A stretch of 64,000 bases of DNA from Megamerina dolium. Lineage: Eukaryota; Arthropoda; Insecta; Diptera; Megamerinidae. The notes below the pieces were generated by a model. That model searched no databases. It worked only from the letters and a program-made list of their open reading frames with translations, and was not told the DNA's origin. Shown piece by piece: positions 47,273 to 59,989 of the stretch (its first letter is position 1; every line of letters begins with the position of its first letter). The position numbers were made by a program, and so were the translations under genes. Location of the stretch: the NCBI GenBank assembly GCA_963854835.1, contig OY978525.1, positions 51,039,929 through 51,103,928 of the forward strand, read 5' to 3'.

Positions 47273-49410
47273 AGACGGTCCCAAGCCCGGTTGAAAAAGG
47301 AGGAGGAAAGGATTGCTTGCAACCTAAATGGCTGCATAAGCGTCTTAGGAAGTAGGAGTGGGCGTAAACACCCTCCTCCTAAGCAAACAATCCAAAAAAC
47401 CCTAATCCAAGGTGGAACAGCATACGCCGAGGGATGCATGGCTAAGAGGGTGCTTAGTCTTGAATATGCGAACTCCGGATACCTGGTGACCTCCGGTTTC
47501 AATTACATGCCTTCCTGTAGTACAAGGGCTCTGCCGTGGGTGACCTACAAATACTAACACTCGTGGGAATCTATATGGATATAGAAATAAAAAATGTAAA
47601 TAAATAAACAAACGACAAATCAGCTGATGGTCTATTGTCTCGGACAGCTCGACTGAACCAGCCGTTGTGCTGGATAAACTCTCTTCGGCTGCGTGCAGTG
47701 TTGTTGGACAAGCACCTAGCCAACCCGCACCATCATCTACAGTGGTAGATGTTGTTGAGAAAAAATCCTCTAAGGCGATGGAGGCAGAGGGAAAAAAAAT
47801 AAACTTCTTCTATGCTACCGCCGCAGCTTCCAGGGTCAAGTCAAAAGTAAATGGACTCTTTTGATGCCGAAACACTGGGAGGAGATAATAACAGCGTGAT
47901 CTCAGAGAAATCGGGTTGTACTGGTATTGGTTCAGATTTGGAAAAATTGAACATCAAACCTGGCTTTCAAAATGACATCGGCAGAAAAAAGACGCTTCAA
48001 GCATGCTTTGGCAAGTGGCCACTCCAAGGAAAAAGCCATAGAGATTGCAAAAAGCGGTGCAACGGCGAAAAGAGACTTAATCAATGGGCCGTTTACAAAA
48101 GAACAATTGGTTCAAATACAGGAAACTGTCATTGATGTAAGTTTTGAGGGCCTAGCACACAGAAACGTGTGGTTACTGTTCCTATGCTCTAATGTCAATA
48201 CTGCTAACTGGATGCGTCAGGACCTTGGCCTCATTAGAGAAAAATGTGGTATTGAAATGACTCTCGTTGAAGAATCTGAGTTTCCGAAAATGCACATAAT
48301 CAGAGGCTTCTACCCTCAGAGCATTCAGCTCTCAGATGAGAAAATGCTCGCAACCATTGGGGTGCAAAAAAAACTCACAGCCAAACATTGGAAAGTGATT
48401 CAAAGGTCGACTGAAGGTTCGTTGCTCCATCTTGTCATTGCAGTGGATGATGAATCACTGAACAGGCTGTTAGAATACAAAGGCAAGATAGCTTATCGCT
48501 TTGGATATGCCTGTCTGATCCTGAAGAGCAACAATTGCGGAGGCAAAAAATTACAATACAGTTATTGAGGAGCCGAAGGGCACTGAAGAAAAGACTGTGG
48601 CCATATACGCAAGCAGCGCTGAAGGGCCTGCTAGAGACGTAAAGTCCAGTGAAGCAGAGGCAAATGAACCCTCAACCAGCAGACGCACTGGAACGACAAA
48701 ACGCGGTTGGAGGCGAAAAAGGACGCAAGCCCATCGACGGTGCTGGGCACAGTATGAAGGTACCACAGCGTAATAAAGTCCAGAATACAGGTGCTCTAAT
48801 GGACTATAGGGCCAACAAGGGTCCTAAGGCCACTAGGCTTAAATAATCACTAGTCAGGATCTAGTAACCATCCGTGTAGAGGTCTCAACGGGAAAAGAAG
48901 CACACGTTGTGACTCTAGCAACATACCTCTTTTGGAGGTGCAAGCACTAATTGAGCACTACCACACACACAATCTGCAGTTCGTGATTGGTTGCGATGTA
49001 AACGCACATCACCATGTCTGGGGGAACTCGGATACAAATAACAGAGGTGAGTCTCTCTTAAGTCTCTATAACAATATAAAAATTAGTAATAAATAGGCCT
49101 ACATTTATTAATGCGATTAGAGAGGAGATGTTAGACCTCACTTTAACCAGTGCATACATTGAAAATTTTGTTAGAAATTGACCTGTGTCTGATGAGGCAT
49201 CCTTGTCAGATCACCTACATATACGATTTACCAGGTAGACCTGGTAAAACAATACCATTACATCAATCTCAGTTTGCATACAACTTTAATTTTCATTTAA
49301 AATTGGTGTCGCGATGAAGGATTATCGATTAATCCGAGTAAAACCATTCTCGTTCCTTTTACAAACAGAGTAAAGTTGAACCTTGGTACAATAACTGTTG
49401 AGGGAACGAT
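47273..49410 (+). mobile_element. LOA-type LINE, internally deleted
   Basis: A 5' untranslated region (from gacggtcccaagcccgg) is followed by ORF1 with a DUF4780-like domain, then endonuclease pieces and a short RT remnant. Endonuclease: GCDVNAHHHVWGNS (about 48990) and FINAIREEMLDLTLTSAYIE ... SDEASLSDHLHIRF (49090-49225). RT: EGLSINPSKTILVPFTN (about 49315-49365). The bulk of RT is missing. It ends where a tandem repeat begins. Confidence 0.7.
47851..48568 (+). pseudogene. LOA-type ORF1 (DUF4780-like Gag-type protein)
   Basis: ORF1 proteins of LOA elements bind RNA and form particles with it. The frame from 47851 changes phase near 47970 and runs to a stop at 48568. It includes SAEKRRFKHALASGHSKEKA, then the conserved domain: WMRQDLGLIREKCGIEMTLV, EESEFPKMHIIRGFYP, LLHLVIAVDDESL and KIAYRFGYACL. 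These blocks follow the DUF4780 order as I know it. Downstream, in another frame, a serine- and basic-rich tail continues to about 48846. The phase change near 47970 implies a frameshift, unless translation starts at the later ATG (47972). Confidence 0.7.
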
Positions 49411-49928
49411 GTCCGTCCATCCATCTATCCGTCACTTGGCTGGTTCGCACGATAACTTGAGCAAATATTGAGCTATTTCGACGAAATTTGGCATAAGTAA
49501 CCTATGACGAGCCTCGCTTACTTTTGATAGTAGCTCCCATACAAAGTAGCTGTACTTCTTTTAAATTGAAGCAGTTGTAACTTCGTCAATCTTCTGTCTA
49601 AGAGAACCATATTCGACGTATAGATTAATATGGTAGTCGGACATAAAATCAGTAAGCCACGCCCAATTCTTTATATGGCTTCCATACAAAGTCGAGGAAA
49701 TTTAACAACAATTTTTTAACGGTATAACTTACAAACTATTTAGCGTGGAACAACGAGATTAAAAGTGTGGATTAGTATTATGAGATCAACTAGACTCACA
49801 AGAAACGGGCTTACCACGCCCACTGTTTATAGTAGCCTCCATACAATATGACTGAATTCCTTTTAAATTGAAATAGCTGTAACTTGTGCAATCTTCTGTT
49901 TAGAATAACCATAATTGACACTTATAAA

Positions 49929-50836
49929 GGGTGTTTTTTTTCGAGGTATAGAACTTCAAGTTGGCATTACTGTTCAAGATGGCGACCGATTTAACAGCTG
50001 TCAAGTGATTTATTCTCAGTTTGGTTTGGCAATTCATCATGAATAGACTCACGCCTGAACAACGCTTGCAATAGTGCATAATTGTCGTTGTTCCCGATTT
50101 TCATAAGCGAATTTTGTTTAGCGATGAAGCGCACTTCTGGTTGAATGGCTACGTCAACAAACAAAACTGCCGCATTTGGAGTGAAGCTAATCCCCAAGTG
50201 TATGTCGAAACACCGTTACATCCAGAAAAACTGACTCGTTGGTGCGCTTTATGGGATGGTGGAATCATTGGTCCGTACTTCTTCAAAAACGATGATGGCC
50301 AGAACGTTACAGTCAATGGTGATCGGTATAGAGCCATGATTACTAACTTTTTCATTCCTGAATTGAACAACCATGATGTCCAGGAGCTGTGGTTCCAACA
50401 AGACGGCGCAACATGTCACACAGCTCGTGCCACAATCGATTTATTGAAAGACACGTTTGGTGACCGCCTAATTTCACGTTTTGGACCTGTGAATTGGCCT
50501 CCAAGATCTTGTGATTTAACACCGCTAGACTACTTTCTGTGGGGCTATGTAAAGTCATTGGTCTATGCGGATAAGCCACAAACGCTTGACCATTTGGAAG
50601 ACAACATTCGCCGTGTTATTGCCGATATACGGCCACAAATGTTGGAAAAAGTCATCGAAAATTGGACGTCCAGATTGGACTACATCCGAGCCAGCCGTGG
50701 CGGTCATATGCCAGAAATCATATTTAAAATGTAATGCCACAAGATTATCTTTCGAATAAATAAAATTCATGTCAATCGAATAATCCATCGTTGTTTTATT
50801 GCAATTTAAAGTTCTATACCTCGAAAAAAAACACCC
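49929..50836 (+). mobile_element. rosa-type (DD41D) transposon, internally deleted
   Basis: Terminal repeats GGGTGTTTTTTTTCGAGGTA at 49929 and the inverted copy ending at 50836, identical over about 28 bases. It lies inside a unit of the tandem repeat, whose halves rejoin (cacttata ... atttatatgg), so limits are good to a few bases. The 908-bp length shows that the N-terminal part of the gene is missing. Confidence 0.85.
50039..50734 (+). pseudogene. DD41D (rosa-type) transposase, N-terminal domain deleted
   Basis: Starts MNRLTPEQRLQ at 50039, meets TAG at 50072, and continues in the same phase directly into [19 protein letters not shown], so the helix-turn-helix region is deleted. The catalytic domain is open to 50734: first Asp in FSDEAHF, second in [12 protein letters not shown], third in CDLTPLDYFLWGYVK. 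Counting 41 residues between the second and third Asp places it in the DD41D group, first known from Ceratitis rosa. It ends with the family-like RASRGGHMPEIIFKM. A second copy (57596-58260, minus) retains the missing DNA-binding segment. Confidence 0.8.
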
Positions 50837-50940
50837 GTTATTTATATGGTAGTCGGAAATAATAGTGTTTATAGTAGCCCCCATACAAAATGACTTTAAA
50901 TTCTTTTAAATTGAAACAGCTGTAACTTCGCCAATCTTTT

Positions 50941-51178
50941 GTCGACAAGCAATAAGCAGTTCTTCCGGCAGTAGCAATTTGCCATGAAAAAGCTTCTAAA
51001 TGAACTCTGTGAGAGAGCTCAGAAAAAATGATGTCGCAAGAGTTCTGCCGTTCGGAATCGGCTAAAATAAGTAGCTCTCTATAATACTATCCAAAAATTT
51101 AACACGCACACCAGTAATGGAGGAGAAGCTCGGCCAAAGAGATCTGCGGGGCATATAACCCCGCAGAAAAAGTGCCAC
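50941..51178 (+). repeat. tRNA-derived SINE, body only, with 3' hairpin
   Basis: The body of the SINE family without its tRNA head. It starts at gacaagcaataagcagttct and includes gagttctgccgttcggaatc and gaggagaagctcggcc. Near the 3' end TCTGCGGGG and CCCCGCAGA (about 51147-51171) can form a 9-bp stem. The other copies show a related but different stem (aagccc/gggctt). Confidence 0.75.
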
Positions 51179-51324
51179 GTCGCCCAAGCAAACGAAAAGA
51201 TAGTGAATTCATAACACGATATGGTTTTTTTTTGTTTATTATTCTTAAGAGTCTTTCGTCGCCGTCAATTATATATAAGCATCTTTTTTCGCTATCAGTT
51301 CTTGAGCTTGCGTCTTTTTTTTAC

Positions 51325-51979
<655 letters not shown>

Positions 51980-52040
51980 TCTTTTTAACTTTCGCGAAAA
52001 AAATTTCATTTATTTGCTTGCAGTGCGTTTTGAATGTGAC

Positions 52041-53170
52041 ACGTAATTAGAAACGTTGTATCTGGTTACATTTAAACTACAAAAATTTTTCATAATTTTG
52101 AAAATCAGATAAAATTATATATTTAAAAGAATAAAAAAAGTATTGTGAATATAATTTGAGCGTCCATAAGATAGTAAATATGGATAAAGCGAAGAGTTGT
52201 ACTTAAAAACCTTAGAAAAGCAATAATTGAGCTTCAAGCCGCAAAATTTTCATATCAGGAAATTGCAAATCAAATGAAATGTTCGAAAGAGATGGTTTTC
52301 AATGCTATTAGCCATTTCCGAAAATATAAGACTTATATGAACGTTCCACGGAAGAATCGACCTCGCAAAACATCGAATTTCATCGACCAGAAAATGAAAC
52401 AAATATCACAAATGGACCCAAGAAAAAATTCAGCAGCCATTCAACGCGAGATACATTCGAACTATGGAGTCTCCATATCAAAACGTACTGTTGCACATCG
52501 TTTGGTTGAATCTGGCCTTCATGGAAGAATCGCATGCAGAAACCTTTGGTGACGTCTAACCAAAGAAAACTCCGTTTGGAATACGCTGAACAACACGCAG
52601 CTTGGACTAAACACCAATGGAAATTTATAGTCTGGAATAATGAAACCAAAATCAATCGCATAGGTCCAGATGGTAGAATGTATGTAAGACGCCCAAACAA
52701 TGCTGAACTTGACCCAAAATATGTGTCGCCGATCGTTAAGCATTGCAGAGTCTCCATAAATGTATGGGATGCTTCTCCTGGAATGGGTTGGTCCACTTTG
52801 TCGAATTGATGGTACTTTAGTGAAAGAAAAATATGTTGTTATGCTGCCATGGGCCGAAGAAAATATGCCCGTTATTTGGAGATTCCAGCAAGATAACGAC
52901 CCAAAACATACGGCTAAATTAACCAAAAAATTAGTTGAGGGCAATTCAATCTCTTTTAAAATGGGCGTCATCGAGGACAGACTTAAATCCTATAGAACAT
53001 TTATGGAATGAATACTTGAATTGTTTAACTTATTTCGTTTCTTTTTGTGTTACTGAATGAATATATATGTTATTAAAATGCTTATTGGCAAGAAAAAATA
53101 GTTTTAAATTACAAAATACAAAATATTTTTTGTGTAGCCGTTTCTAATTAGCTGACAACAGTTGTAAAAA
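52041..53170 (+). pseudogene. Third Tc1-like element, degenerate
   Basis: Terminal-type sequence taattagaaacg appears at about 52047 and inverted near 53140. The transposase is in at least three frames. DNA-binding part 52274-52552: AAKFSYQEIANQMKCSKEMV, then VSISKRTVAHRLVESGLHGR. Catalytic part 52534-52809: KFIVWNNETKINRIGPDG, where the first catalytic Asp is Asn. After a shift at about 52795 comes FQQDNDPKHTAKL (second Asp). The DLNPIEHLWNE segment with the Glu is in yet another frame near 52980. The right end lies just before a (TA)n array. Confidence 0.8.
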
Positions 53171-53177
53171 AAAAAAG

Positions 53178-53179
<2 letters not shown>

Positions 53180-53230
<51 letters not shown>
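53180..53230. repeat. (TA)n microsatellite
   Basis: Pure TA array between a Tc1 remnant and the 3' end of a SINE. Confidence 0.95.
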
Positions 53231-53231
<1 letters not shown>

Positions 53232-53234
<3 letters not shown>

Positions 53235-53565
53235 CCCAAAGGGCTTATTGGCCGAGCTTCTCTTCCATTACTGTTGTGCGTCTTAAATTTTGGACAATAT
53301 TAGAAGGGACCTACTTATTTTAGCCGGTTCCGAACGGCAGAACACTTGTGACATCACTTTTTCTGAGCTTTGTCACAGAGTTCTTTAAGACGCTTTTTCA
53401 TGGCAAGTTGTTACTGTCGGAAGAATTGCCAATTGCTTGCCGACAGGTGGGTACCGTTCGAAAAAAAAGTCTTATCGATATTAAATTTGTTATGCATCAG
53501 CCGGGGATTGAACCACCGACCTACAGATCAGAAGGCGAACACACTAACCACTGAGCTACGGCACC

Positions 53566-53568
<3 letters not shown>
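53232..53568 (-). repeat. tRNA-derived SINE, full copy
   Basis: Nearly identical to the copy at 32350-32690: head with GTAGCTCAGTGGTTAGTGTG and GGTTCAATCCC, the same body, and an end forming an aagccc-caaa-gggctt stem. (TA)n arrays lie directly on both sides, with no other flanking sequence. Confidence 0.85.
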
Positions 53569-53777
<209 letters not shown>

Positions 53778-53921
53778 CAATATGTATATACCCTCAAGTA
53801 GTACATTGTATCCATTTCGCTTCTTACGAAAACAACGTATGTAAAACAGTTGTCGCTTATTCCTAGTCGCGCTTTTAAGTTGATACTAAAAACCTCTAAC
53901 TTATCTTTAAGTACCGACTTA

Positions 53922-54060
53922 AGAATTCCCTCTATTTATAGTCGAATTTTTAGCAGTGGCAACAAGTAACCGATTTATAAAAAGCTTGCAAACTTTCAGG
54001 ATAAACAAAAATTAAATTTGTGATGAAACACTAAAAAATTCGACTATGAATAGAGGCAAT
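53922..54060. repeat. Small foldback element or MITE
   Basis: CCTCTATTTATAGTCGAATT (left) and its near-exact inverted copy (aaattcgactatgaatagagg) form about 26-bp terminal repeats around 85 bases of noncoding DNA. A clean target duplication is not seen. Confidence 0.55.
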
Positions 54061-55780
54061 GTACACAATGTATATGTTTTTAATCAACGCATATTCCAAA
54101 ATCTAGTATCATGAACCAGAGCTGTTAAAGTGTGAACTCATTTTCACTTTTAATTCTTTTATTTAAATTTTGAAAAGCTGCAATCTTTTTTTTCTAGCAT
54201 TCAGTGTGTGAAATCTTTAGGCTGATAAATATGAATGATTTCTATTCGTTTTCAATTCATGAATTGAAAATCCTAAAGAATTCACACAGATTTGAAATTT
54301 TGATGAATGCAGCCGCAGATGGCTGCAGCCTAAAAAGAATGGGAGTGGCGATATCCATTCAGTAGGAAGCTGAGAGCCTTTCTTCTTCTTCGCGTTTTGT
54401 TGTTTACAAAATATTTGTATGGTTGTTGCATCTTTCATTTCTGGGTTGCCATTGGCTTATATTAAATATAAAGAATGTATTATATGCAAAAATTATAAAA
54501 GTTTTATTTTGTATTACAACTTTTTTGTTTGTTCTTACGTAATCGTTTTAATAAATTAAGAAGTAACGACTAGCATGTTTGTTCCTGGTAGTTTGACCTC
54601 CTTGAAGAATTTTACGTATAAATACGCATATTTACGTATAATGCGTAGATATACATTGATCCATTGATTCCTTTTCAAACGTGAATTTCTTCAAAGTGAA
54701 TCTTGTGAGATAAATTTAAAAATGTGTTTAAAAGAAAATGAAAATTTAATTGATTGTGAGAATTCTTAATTGCAAAGTCAACATATCGTTGAAGAATGGG
54801 AATAACTATTCGATATTTGGTTTGATAGTCCTATCTCAGAAAAGTCTGCGTTAGAGGCATCAATGTTAAAGTCATCACCAGAAGTACAGTACGAGCCTCA
54901 ACAAGCTGTTGTAAACGCTATTTTATATGACAAATTTTTTCTATCATATTTGTATTAAATTGTATATAAATTGAGCAGCTCGATTCAACAGAATACTTCA
55001 AGAAAAGAAGGGGAATTCTTGTGCGTTGTTGCATATGCAATACAAAACTGCAGGGTACTGTGCGAATTACATCAAATTTATTTATGTGAATAATAACAGC
55101 TGATTGGGTTTGTCATGGTATAATAACTCAAGGTAGAGCCATTGGGGAAAGTTCTCATAAATGAAGGAGAAAAAGTAAATAAAAGAACAACAAACACATG
55201 GGAAAAGAAGAAGTTGAAAAAAACACACTTGCTTGACACTATATAAAGCCAGTATCTGACATATGACGCATCCAAGAGGAATTTTTGTAGTTGGTCTACC
55301 TTCATAATAACTCCATGGGTTTTGTTCCAAAGCAGCTATGCTTTTCATTGTAATAAATAATATCATATTTCCAGAATTTCAGAGTTTAAAAGAATTATAA
55401 TATTGAATGAATTCATCATATTTTTAAGCTTTTCAAGAATGGGATTAATATATTTCAATTCCCACTCTTTACTGAATGGGAAAGTGTGATAATTTTAAGC
55501 TTTTGCGAATGATGAATGGTTCGTCTGTCATTCTTTAATGAATTCGAGGCAAAAGAGTGCAGCCTCGTTGATGCAGCTTTTAAATGAATTAAGGGTGAGT
55601 GAATTCCGTAATGATTCAATCCTTTTACAGCTCTGTCATGAACTACTACAATATCCAAAATTTTGGAATTGGCATCGCAAACAATTTAATGCGTTAATGT
55701 ACGAATATGTAAAATTTATTATTATAACTTGATATAGAAATACGCACTTGTACATTTAAGGAAAATATCATTTCTTATTT
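54061..55780. other. Unassigned AT-rich DNA
   Basis: No recognised gene. Short direct and inverted motifs (for example aatgggatt, gaatgggagtgg, tgcagccgcagatggctgca near 54308) suggest old repeats without a clear family. The left part of a Harbinger remnant may reach in from the right. Confidence 0.35.
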
Positions 55781-56060
55781 CGGAAATATCACGCCACAAC
55801 GCTACTACATTTCTCGTTGGACATTTGATGCGGACGTGGGTGCAACCAATAACACGGAAAAATTATGTTTTGCTTCATTCATTTGGTCCTCTTTACCTCT
55901 TTACTGGAAGATTTAATGAAATTTGACTTATATTTTTGATAACTCTGCTTACAGTTACAGGCAGTGATAAACCATGAAAATCAGCTAAAAAATCATGATT
56001 TAAGTTTAAATATAGAAGGAAATCGATGTATTACATCGCCGACATTTCGCCCAAAAAAAA
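55781..56060 (-). pseudogene. PIF/Harbinger-type transposase remnant
   Basis: Minus-strand pieces resemble the HARBI1-like nuclease: ADFHGLSLPVTVSRVIKNIS (about 55990-55930), NEAKHNFSV, and in a neighbouring frame FFRVIGCTHVRIKCPTRN (about 55865-55810), which corresponds to the VIGCIDGTHI region. Frameshifts and missing residues, including the catalytic Asp of that motif, show it is inactive. Ends not found. Confidence 0.6.
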
Positions 56061-56486
56061 AAATTAAAATTAAAATGGATCAATACGTTTAGTGCAAATT
56101 TTACTGCGCCTCATTAAGTTAGTCGTCCACAATCTCGATATCTTCAAAAATATCTAAATCATGTTAATTTTGCGCCATACTTGTATGTTAAAAAAATTTT
56201 TTTGTTTGTTTTGCCTTTTCACATACAAATGTCTTTTTGGCATCGACTTAGTAACGACTCGGGCTGTTACTAAATTTTTAGTTGGAACAGTTGCAACTAA
56301 GCAGATAAGTCGACACTAAATCATTTGTGAATGACTTAAGTAGTAGCTTAAATAAAGCATATACTAAAAACGACTATTCCTTGAGGAAGTTTACTGAAAA
56401 ACTTTTTTGTAAATTTGTGCTGGTACTATAATGTCAAATTGAACGTGAATGCGAATTTTAAATTAAATTTTCCGTTACTTCTGTTA
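56061..56486. other. Unassigned spacer
   Basis: AT-rich, no recognised feature. Confidence 0.35.
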
Positions 56487-57006
56487 AGGAGTGGTACAGG
56501 GAGAAAAAGAAGCAGAGAGACGTCTTTTCAGGCGGTAGAAGAGGGAGTTGGAAAGACGCGAGTGTGAGGAGATAGAGATGTGTACCGACAAGAATGAGAC
56601 TCGAAACTTCTTCGAAAAGATCAAGCGCCTGAGTGGCGGTTTAAATCCCGGAGCCTCTTCTAGTCGTGATGGAAATGGGAATCTGATTACAGATGTCCAG
56701 AGTGTACTGAGCCTATGGAGGGAACACTTCTCCACGTTACTGAATGGCGATGATACGAACAATTCCGCCAGTGGAGGAGATTGCCCGATAACCCCAATTA
56801 CAGATGATGGTGTTGATGTTCCACCACCCGACTATGACGAGGTTGGAACTGCCATTTTGAGGCTGAAGAACAACATAGCTGCAGGTGCTGATGGCCTGCC
56901 TGCTGAGTTGTTTAAGACCAGAGGCGATGAGCTGCTCGCCTGCATGCACCAGCTCATAAGCAGAATATGGTCGGTTGAAAGCATGCCTGATTAGAGGCTT
57001 AGTGTT
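56487..57006 (+). pseudogene. RTE-type LINE copy C, internal fragment
   Basis: Starts in the basic region before RT and is open at 56548-56994: MCTDKNETRNFFEKIKRLSG, VLSLWREHFSTLLNGDDTNN, NNIAAGADGLPAELFKTRGD, up to SVESMPD followed by a stop. It retains the ~49 residues absent from the copy at 14694. It breaks off within a few bases of the point where copy B begins and is joined directly to a mariner derivative. Confidence 0.8.
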
Positions 57007-57427
57007 CAACCTTCCTCTACTAGCTGTCAAATTTCATGGCATTTGGTTGACATTTAATGTTTATTGACATTCATTTTACAAAACACGTGTTCGTTTGATG
57101 TTGAAATTTTAACATGGAGCAAAGAGAAAAAAAAAAACTGTCGTATTTACCTGATTTGGCACCGTTCGACTTCTTGTTGTTCCCAAAACTGAAATTTAAG
57201 TTGAAAAGATGCTTTTTTATGACATTCAGAACATACAACGGGGTTCGACGAGGGCACTGGAGGCAATTCCGAAAAATGAGCTGGAACACGCGTTTGATTC
57301 ACTATTAAATCGATGTAACAAGTGTATTGAATCAGGAGGAGAATATTTCGAATAAATATACCGAAAAATTAGCAGATATCGTGTTTTAATTGTGTTTTCT
57401 AGAGGCAGTCTTAATACATAATTGTCG
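57007..57427 (+). pseudogene. mariner family 1 derivative, internally deleted
   Basis: The 5' untranslated region (aaccttcctctactagctgt onward) matches 19132 onward, to the start codon at 57115 and MEQRE. A deletion then leads directly to LSYLPDLAPFDFLLFPKLKF, which carries the third catalytic Asp, and the C-terminus. The right terminal repeat (cagtcttaatacataattgt, ending near 57427) is present. The left terminus is missing because an RTE fragment adjoins. Confidence 0.75.
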
Positions 57428-57434
57428 CAACTTG

Positions 57435-57595
<161 letters not shown>

Positions 57596-58260
57596 GCTGC
57601 ACGGTGCATGTGGCACCGTCCTGTTGAAACCAAATGTCAGCCAAGTCCAGCTCTTCCATTTGGGGCAAAAAATGTTTGTAATAACCGCACGGTAGCGCTC
57701 GCCATTCACAGTAACGTTCCTGCCTTCGCCGTCTTTGAAAAAGTACGGCCCAATGATGCCACGGACCATAAACCACACAAGTGCATTTTTCGGGATGCAT
57801 TGGCAGTTCTTGCAATGCTTCTGGCTGCTCTTCACACCAAATACGGCAATTTAAAGTATCATTCAACCTATACATTCAACCAGAAATGAGCTTCGTCGCT
57901 GAACACAATTTTCCGAAAAAAAAAGAAGAGCTTCATACAACTTTGGCAGCCAAAAGTTAGCCCATGTGGTAGGTCATGTTGCTTCAGTTCTTGCACCAAC
58001 TGTATTTTAAAAGGTTTTACACCCAAATCCTTCCGCAAAATTTTCTGCGTAGTGGAGTAACAGAGGCCCAATTACTGCGAACGGCGTCGAATCGATAATT
58101 CATGATCATCAACAACATTGGCGGATACAGCTGCAATATTTTCCTCTGTCCGTACTCTACGTATGCGTGGTGGTGGTTTAATGTCCAATAATGTAAATTT
58201 TGTGCGAAATTTAGTCACAAGATTCGGACTAGCCGCCCAAACTGACAATAAATTTGCTGA
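57596..58260 (-). pseudogene. Second rosa-type (DD41D) transposase, 3'-truncated
   Basis: The minus strand reads from the DNA-binding region (LGLCYSTTQKILRKDLGVKP, about 58065) through [13 protein letters not shown] with the first Asp (about 57890), [20 protein letters not shown] (about 57850) and shifting frames to [11 protein letters not shown] with the second Asp (about 57620). It stops at the (TA)n array, so the third Asp and C-terminus are missing. It complements the copy at 50039, which lacks the N-terminal part. Confidence 0.75.
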
Positions 58261-59114
58261 TTTTATTTAATATATTTCTTTTAACAGAGAACAGGCAAGC
58301 AAGGAAGGAGACACACAATGCAATATCACATTTTGGAAACAGCCAATAGCTGAAGTAAGTAAATTGTTTACAATTTATTTTTGTTTTATTATATTGTAGC
58401 TATGGCGGCCTTCCTTTGAATACATACGCAAGTTAACATAAGAAAATTGAAAGTGCTGTTTTTTTATTTAAATGGAAGTATGGTTGATATGGAAAAATAT
58501 TGATACCATTGCCGTGATTTTAATGTGTTTAATTTTTGTGTTAAAATGCAACTGATGGTTAGTGCTTCAATTAGCAAGTGTACTGCAGTCGAAAATGAGC
58601 TAGAGCATAAATTCGGCAAAAGTGAATTGTGGTCACATGCAGTCTTTGTTGCAGTGCATAGAATCTTGTGTGATCATATTTGGCGAATTTATTGGTATGG
58701 AATGTGTTATATGTTGTGAACATTATAAGTTTACAGCGGTCGAAAACTGTATTTTTTACACTTGCATACACAACAAATAAGCCTAATCGTGTCAGCGACT
58801 CCCCGGTTTATTATAAATTTATAATATCAATAAATTCAATATATAAATTGTTTTGATTAATTTAAATTTAAATTTTTTCATTTGCAGTTCGTTGGAGGTG
58901 TAATATACATTATTTACTCAAAAGAGGTTCAGGCCGTATAGATATATCATTACTATTATTATTATTATTAATGTTACTATTGTTATATCATGTTATATCA
59001 TTATATGTTACTATTAATAATATTAATATTAAAATATTACAAAATAAAGAATTTGGCATTTTAAAAATGTGTTTGAAAATTTTAAGAATATTTTAAAATG
59101 ATTATTAAAAATAC
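58261..59114. other. Unassigned AT-rich DNA
   Basis: No gene recognised. An imperfect (ATT)n tract lies near 58953-58975, followed by gttatatcat repeats. Confidence 0.4.
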
Positions 59115-59612
59115 AACGGTAAATACATACGGTATATTTATACGAAATATTCTCCTCCAGAATCAATACACTTGTTACATCGATTTAACAGTGATTCAAA
59201 CATTCAAAATCCAGCTCATTTTTCGGAATTGCCTCCATTGCCCTCGTCGAAACCCGTTGTATGGTCTGAATGTCATCAAAAAAGCATCCTTTCAACTTCA
59301 ATTTCAGTTTTGGGAACAAAAAGAAGTCGCACGGTGCCAAATCAGGTAAATACGGCGGGTGATTCAACACACAGACCTGATTCCGAGCCAAAAATTGACG
59401 AACAATGAGTGCTGTGTGTTAAATTTAATGTTAAAATTTCAACATCAAACGAACACGTGTTTTGTAAAATGAATGTCAATAAATATTAAATGTCAACCAA
59501 ATGCCATGAAATTAGTAGAGGAAGGTTGAAGCTTCAAAATGCATGTACTCACACATAGATGGCGCGCTTGGTTGCTGAGATATGGTTCAAGTCTTAATAC
59601 ATATTTGTCGCA
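59115..59612 (-). pseudogene. mariner family 1 derivative, internally deleted
   Basis: The minus strand begins with the terminus gcgacaaatatgtattaaga (about 59612) and the same 5' region as 19051. A deletion near 59425 then joins it to LARNQVCVLNHPPYLPDLAP and CDFFLFPKLKLKLKGCFFDD, so the third catalytic Asp and C-terminus are kept while the first two Asp are lost. The right terminal repeat is missing. Confidence 0.75.
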
Positions 59613-59639
59613 CCATGTACACATAATATACATATAGCG

Positions 59640-59960
59640 ACGACAATACCGTCGCAAAACGGCCGCCTTGCGGTCCACCGTTCAATATACCATTGCATAA
59701 ACTGCGATCTTAAATTTATACTGCAGCCCACATTACGTGAAAGTGCGTCTTTGGCATTGAATAGCGTTGATAGCACAAACTGCTTCAAATTTCTGAATTT
59801 TTTTCCCCGAAGCCTGGCAGAAACATACACAATTTGATTGCATTCTGGTAACTGCAGCAGCCAAATCAGTGCACAAACGAATTTTGTGTTTAGGATCATT
59901 GTCCTGTAACAGAAGCCAATCGCATTTGCCTATGCCGTAAAACTTACTCGCTCATGGCTA
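59640..59960 (-). pseudogene. Fourth Tc1-like remnant
   Basis: The minus strand contains CDWLLLQDNDPKHKIRLCTD (about 59925-59865), the second-Asp motif of Tc1 transposases, and shortly after YIERWTARRPFCDG in another frame. Nothing else of the gene is recognisable. Confidence 0.5.
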
Positions 59961-59989
59961 ATAGAGCACGGTGATACAAATCGCACATA

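Larger units (their letters stand above)
49411..50940. repeat. Tandem repeat of ~300-bp units, interrupted by a rosa-type transposon
   Basis: Related units start with agtagc(c/t)(c/t)ccatacaa at 49529, 49831 and 50873 and share ttttaaattgaa(g/a)(c/t)agctgtaact and atatggtagtcgga. The third unit is shortened. The sequence begins with the gtccgtccatccatctatccg motif common in fly repeats. Excluding the inserted transposon (49929-50836) it spans about 620 bases. Confidence 0.7.

Noticed and set aside
47291..47557. 88-residue frame at the LOA 5' end as a gene
   Set aside because: It lies in the 5' untranslated region of the LINE, and the recognisable ORF1 starts later.
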